Shown one piece after another: positions 62,645 through 64,000 of a DNA stretch of 64,000 nt. A model generated the notes under the pieces. That model saw only the letters and a list, made by a program, of their open reading frames with translations. It was not told the origin of the DNA and ran no database searches. The stretch is taken from NCBI RefSeq assembly GCF_014947265.1, contig NZ_JADCNK010000026.1:1-64000 (forward strand), given 5' to 3'. Every line of letters starts with the position of its first letter. The first letter of the stretch is position 1. This stretch comes from Pedobacter sp014947265. GTDB lineage: Bacteria > Bacteroidota > Bacteroidia > Sphingobacteriales > Sphingobacteriaceae. A program made the translations under genes and the position numbers.

Positions 62645-63544
62645 ATGGTACGGCTTAAAATACAGCAACTTACAAAATCTTATCAAAATGGGGTAAAGGC
62701 CCTTGATGATGTTACCCTTAACATTGCAAATGGCATGTTCGGCTTATTGGGGCCGAATGGAGCAGGTAAATCGTCACTTATGCGGACGCTTGCAACCTTA
62801 CAGCTACCAGACTGCGGTCAGGTTCATTTTGATGGAAATGATGTGCTGCAAAATCCCCAGGAAATGCGGAATAAACTGGGTTATTTGCCACAGGATTTTG
62901 GTGTTTATCCTAAAATTTCAGCGCTTGATCTGTTGAACCACCTGGCCGTGTTAAAAGGTCTGCAGCATAAAAACGAAAGAAAAGAACAGGTGACTTCACT
63001 CTTGCAACAGACCAATTTATTTGAAGTAAGAAAAAGGGCTGTCAGCACTTTTTCTGGTGGTATGCGACAGCGTTTCGGCATTGCGCAGGCTTTATTGGGC
63101 AACCCGCAGTTAATTATTGTCGACGAGCCCACCGCAGGCCTTGACCCACAGGAAAGGAACCGTTTTCATGATTTACTGAGCGAGATCGGCGCTTCACGTG
63201 TGGTCATTTTATCTACCCATATTGTAGAAGACGTAAATGACCTTTGTTCCGAAATGGCGGTGATGGCTAATGGCAGATTAATATTACAAGGCAAACCTGC
63301 AGAACTGACCGGGAAATTAGATGGAAAAATCTGGCGAAGGGTAATCGAAAAGGCAGATCTGGTTCAATATTCGTCGGTTTTTAATGTAATTTCTACCAAA
63401 ATTATATCGGGAAGGTTCAATGTATTCTTACTTGCCGACGAATGTCCTGAATCAGGTTTCGAGCCTGTTTTGCCTGCTTTGGAAGAGGTATATTTTTCTT
63501 CATTATTTGGCTCTGCCAATCAAAATCCGGAGGTGAGGGTATGA
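62645..63544 (+). CDS. ABC transporter ATP-binding protein
   Basis: A 299-residue ATPase. Walker A is GPNGAGKSS (36-44), the signature is FSGGMRQRFG (136-145), and Walker B is LIIVDEPTAGLDP (156-168), with a switch His in ILSTHIVED. The last 70 residues form the short C-terminal domain common in DrrA/NatA/CcmA-like exporters. It overlaps the permease gene by 4 bases (ATGA). It is divergent from the LytTR kinase and likely regulated by it. Exporters in this pairing often confer antimicrobial-peptide or membrane-stress resistance. Confidence 0.94.
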   Translation: MVRLKIQQLTKSYQNGVKALDDVTLNIANGMFGLLGPNGAGKSSLMRTLATLQLPDCGQVHFDGNDVLQNPQEMRNKLGYLPQDFGVYPKISALDLLNHLAVLKGLQHKNERKEQVTSLLQQTNLFEVRKRAVSTFSGGMRQRFGIAQALLGNPQLIIVDEPTAGLDPQERNRFHDLLSEIGASRVVILSTHIVEDVNDLCSEMAVMANGRLILQGKPAELTGKLDGKIWRRVIEKADLVQYSSVFNVISTKIISGRFNVFLLADECPESGFEPVLPALEEVYFSSLFGSANQNPEVRV

Positions 63545-64000
63545 TTATAGATTTATTAAAATTTGAATTGAAATTCCATTTCGGTCAGATCTCGTTCAAA
63601 GTGGCTGCTCTTTTGTTTTTTATGCTGGGATATTTCTGTGTGGTACAGGGTGGATTCGGCTCGGAAGACGTGCATAAAAATTCGCCCTATGTCATCACCA
63701 ACATCATCGCTCTGCTTTCGCTTTTTTCTATTTTTTCGGGTACATTATTTAGTGCCAATGTGGTGCTGAGGGATAGTATGCACAAAATGGAAGCAGTTGT
63801 TTTTACCACTTCGATAAAAAAGCTTCCTTATTTTGTGATCAGGTTTTTAGGCCTGATCATTTCGGTTTTTAGTTTATTGGCATTGGTGGCCCTGGGGATT
63901 TATGTAGGCACTTTCTTCATCGATGCCGATCGGTTAGGTAGTTTTCATCTCAGCTATTTTCTACAGCCACTTTTAGTTTTTGCCTTACCCAATGTATTAT
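63541..64000 (+). CDS. ABC transporter permease (runs off the window)
   Basis: Only the first 153 codons are inside the window. The frame starts ATGATTATAGATTTA at 63541, overlapping the ATPase stop as ATGA. Visible spans lie at about 19-36, 52-72 and 107-126, with a periplasmic loop after the first (VVQGGFGSEDVHKNSPYVI). This matches large ABC-2-type permeases with a big N-terminal membrane part. The rest, and whether a peptidase domain follows (as in M1-peptidase permease fusions of Bacteroidota), cannot be seen. Confidence 0.85.
   Translation, partial: MIIDLLKFELKFHFGQISFKVAALLFFMLGYFCVVQGGFGSEDVHKNSPYVITNIIALLSLFSIFSGTLFSANVVLRDSMHKMEAVVFTTSIKKLPYFVIRFLGLIISVFSLLALVALGIYVGTFFIDADRLGSFHLSYFLQPLLVFALPNVL

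Noticed and set aside
1..64000. CRISPR array, tRNA or rRNA genes, complete insertion sequence
   Set aside because: No regularly spaced direct repeats, no cloverleaf or ribosomal sequence and no transposase were recognised on reading. A dedicated scan (tRNAscan, minced, ISEScan) would be needed to exclude them fully.

Overview
The window is chromosomal DNA from a Bacteroidota bacterium, most likely a Sphingobacteriaceae member close to Pedobacter. The grounds are a SusC/SusD pair with a surface glycan-binding lipoprotein, many lipoproteins of the short 'SC/GCKK' type, DUF4266/DUF3570, the ebo cluster, LytTR and hybrid-TPR two-component systems, AT-rich intergenic DNA, weak Shine-Dalgarno sequences and several matches to the Bacteroidota -7 promoter element TAnnTTTG. 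I see no tRNA, rRNA, CRISPR array, phage or complete insertion sequence. The species is an inference.

Layout. 0.5-6.9 kb: a susC-susD-surface glycan-binding operon without enzymes or regulator, ended by two hairpins. 7.4-9.2 kb: a NuiA-type nuclease inhibitor followed by a secreted NucA-type DNA/RNA endonuclease. 9.3-13.2 kb (minus): an M23 peptidase and a LuxR-type two-component system. 13.6-19.7 kb: an exported transthyretin-like-fold protein, a decayed OmpA-type gene, two class C serine hydrolases, an exported RidA-like protein, an alpha/beta hydrolase and a decayed TetR gene. 20-26.8 kb: an OmpR-type two-component system, a cytochrome b, a VIT1/CCC1 transporter, then Rieske (interrupted by a stop), thioredoxin, ApbE, DUF4266 lipoprotein and DUF3570 outer-membrane protein. 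27-30.7 kb: an AlkX/YcaQ-like glycosylase, EamA transporter, GNAT and a divergent LysR. 30.8-37.7 kb: a TMEM220-like membrane protein and eboA-F. 37.8-41 kb: minus-strand lipoprotein, AraC, SDR and membrane protein. 41-42 kb: a 1-kb gene-free block of dispersed hairpin repeats. 42-46 kb: altronate-dehydratase/FucP-type transporter operon and a divergent AraC. 46-51.4 kb: GlxA-type regulator, DinB proteins and small exported proteins. 51.6-57.3 kb: terC and a HAD-PRTase-TerD-TerD-TelA-unknown operon. 57.5-64 kb: dienelactone hydrolase, kinase-like protein, 2OG oxygenase, LytTR two-component system and a divergent ABC transporter that runs off the window.

Four parts deserve attention. (1) The 20-26.8 kb redox/metal module is two operons that appear to form one regulon: the same tandem repeat, CTTCA twice at 11-bp pitch as in PhoB/OmpR boxes, lies at the same distance (11 bp) before a -7-like element upstream of both the regulator gene and the Rieske-ApbE-DUF4266-DUF3570 genes. 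Its physiological job is not known to me. (2) The 132-residue protein before the secreted endonuclease resembles Anabaena NuiA, making an inhibitor-nuclease pair. (3) The complete ebo cluster, known elsewhere for metabolite export (scytonemin precursors), is present without an obvious product pathway. (4) The Ter operon ends with a 320-residue protein of unknown family. In addition, the divergent region between the LytTR system and the ABC transporter carries two direct 11-bp repeats spaced 21 bp plus two inverted copies, a likely LytTR operator.

Three genes are broken (OmpA-like, TetR, Rieske), all between 14 and 24 kb.
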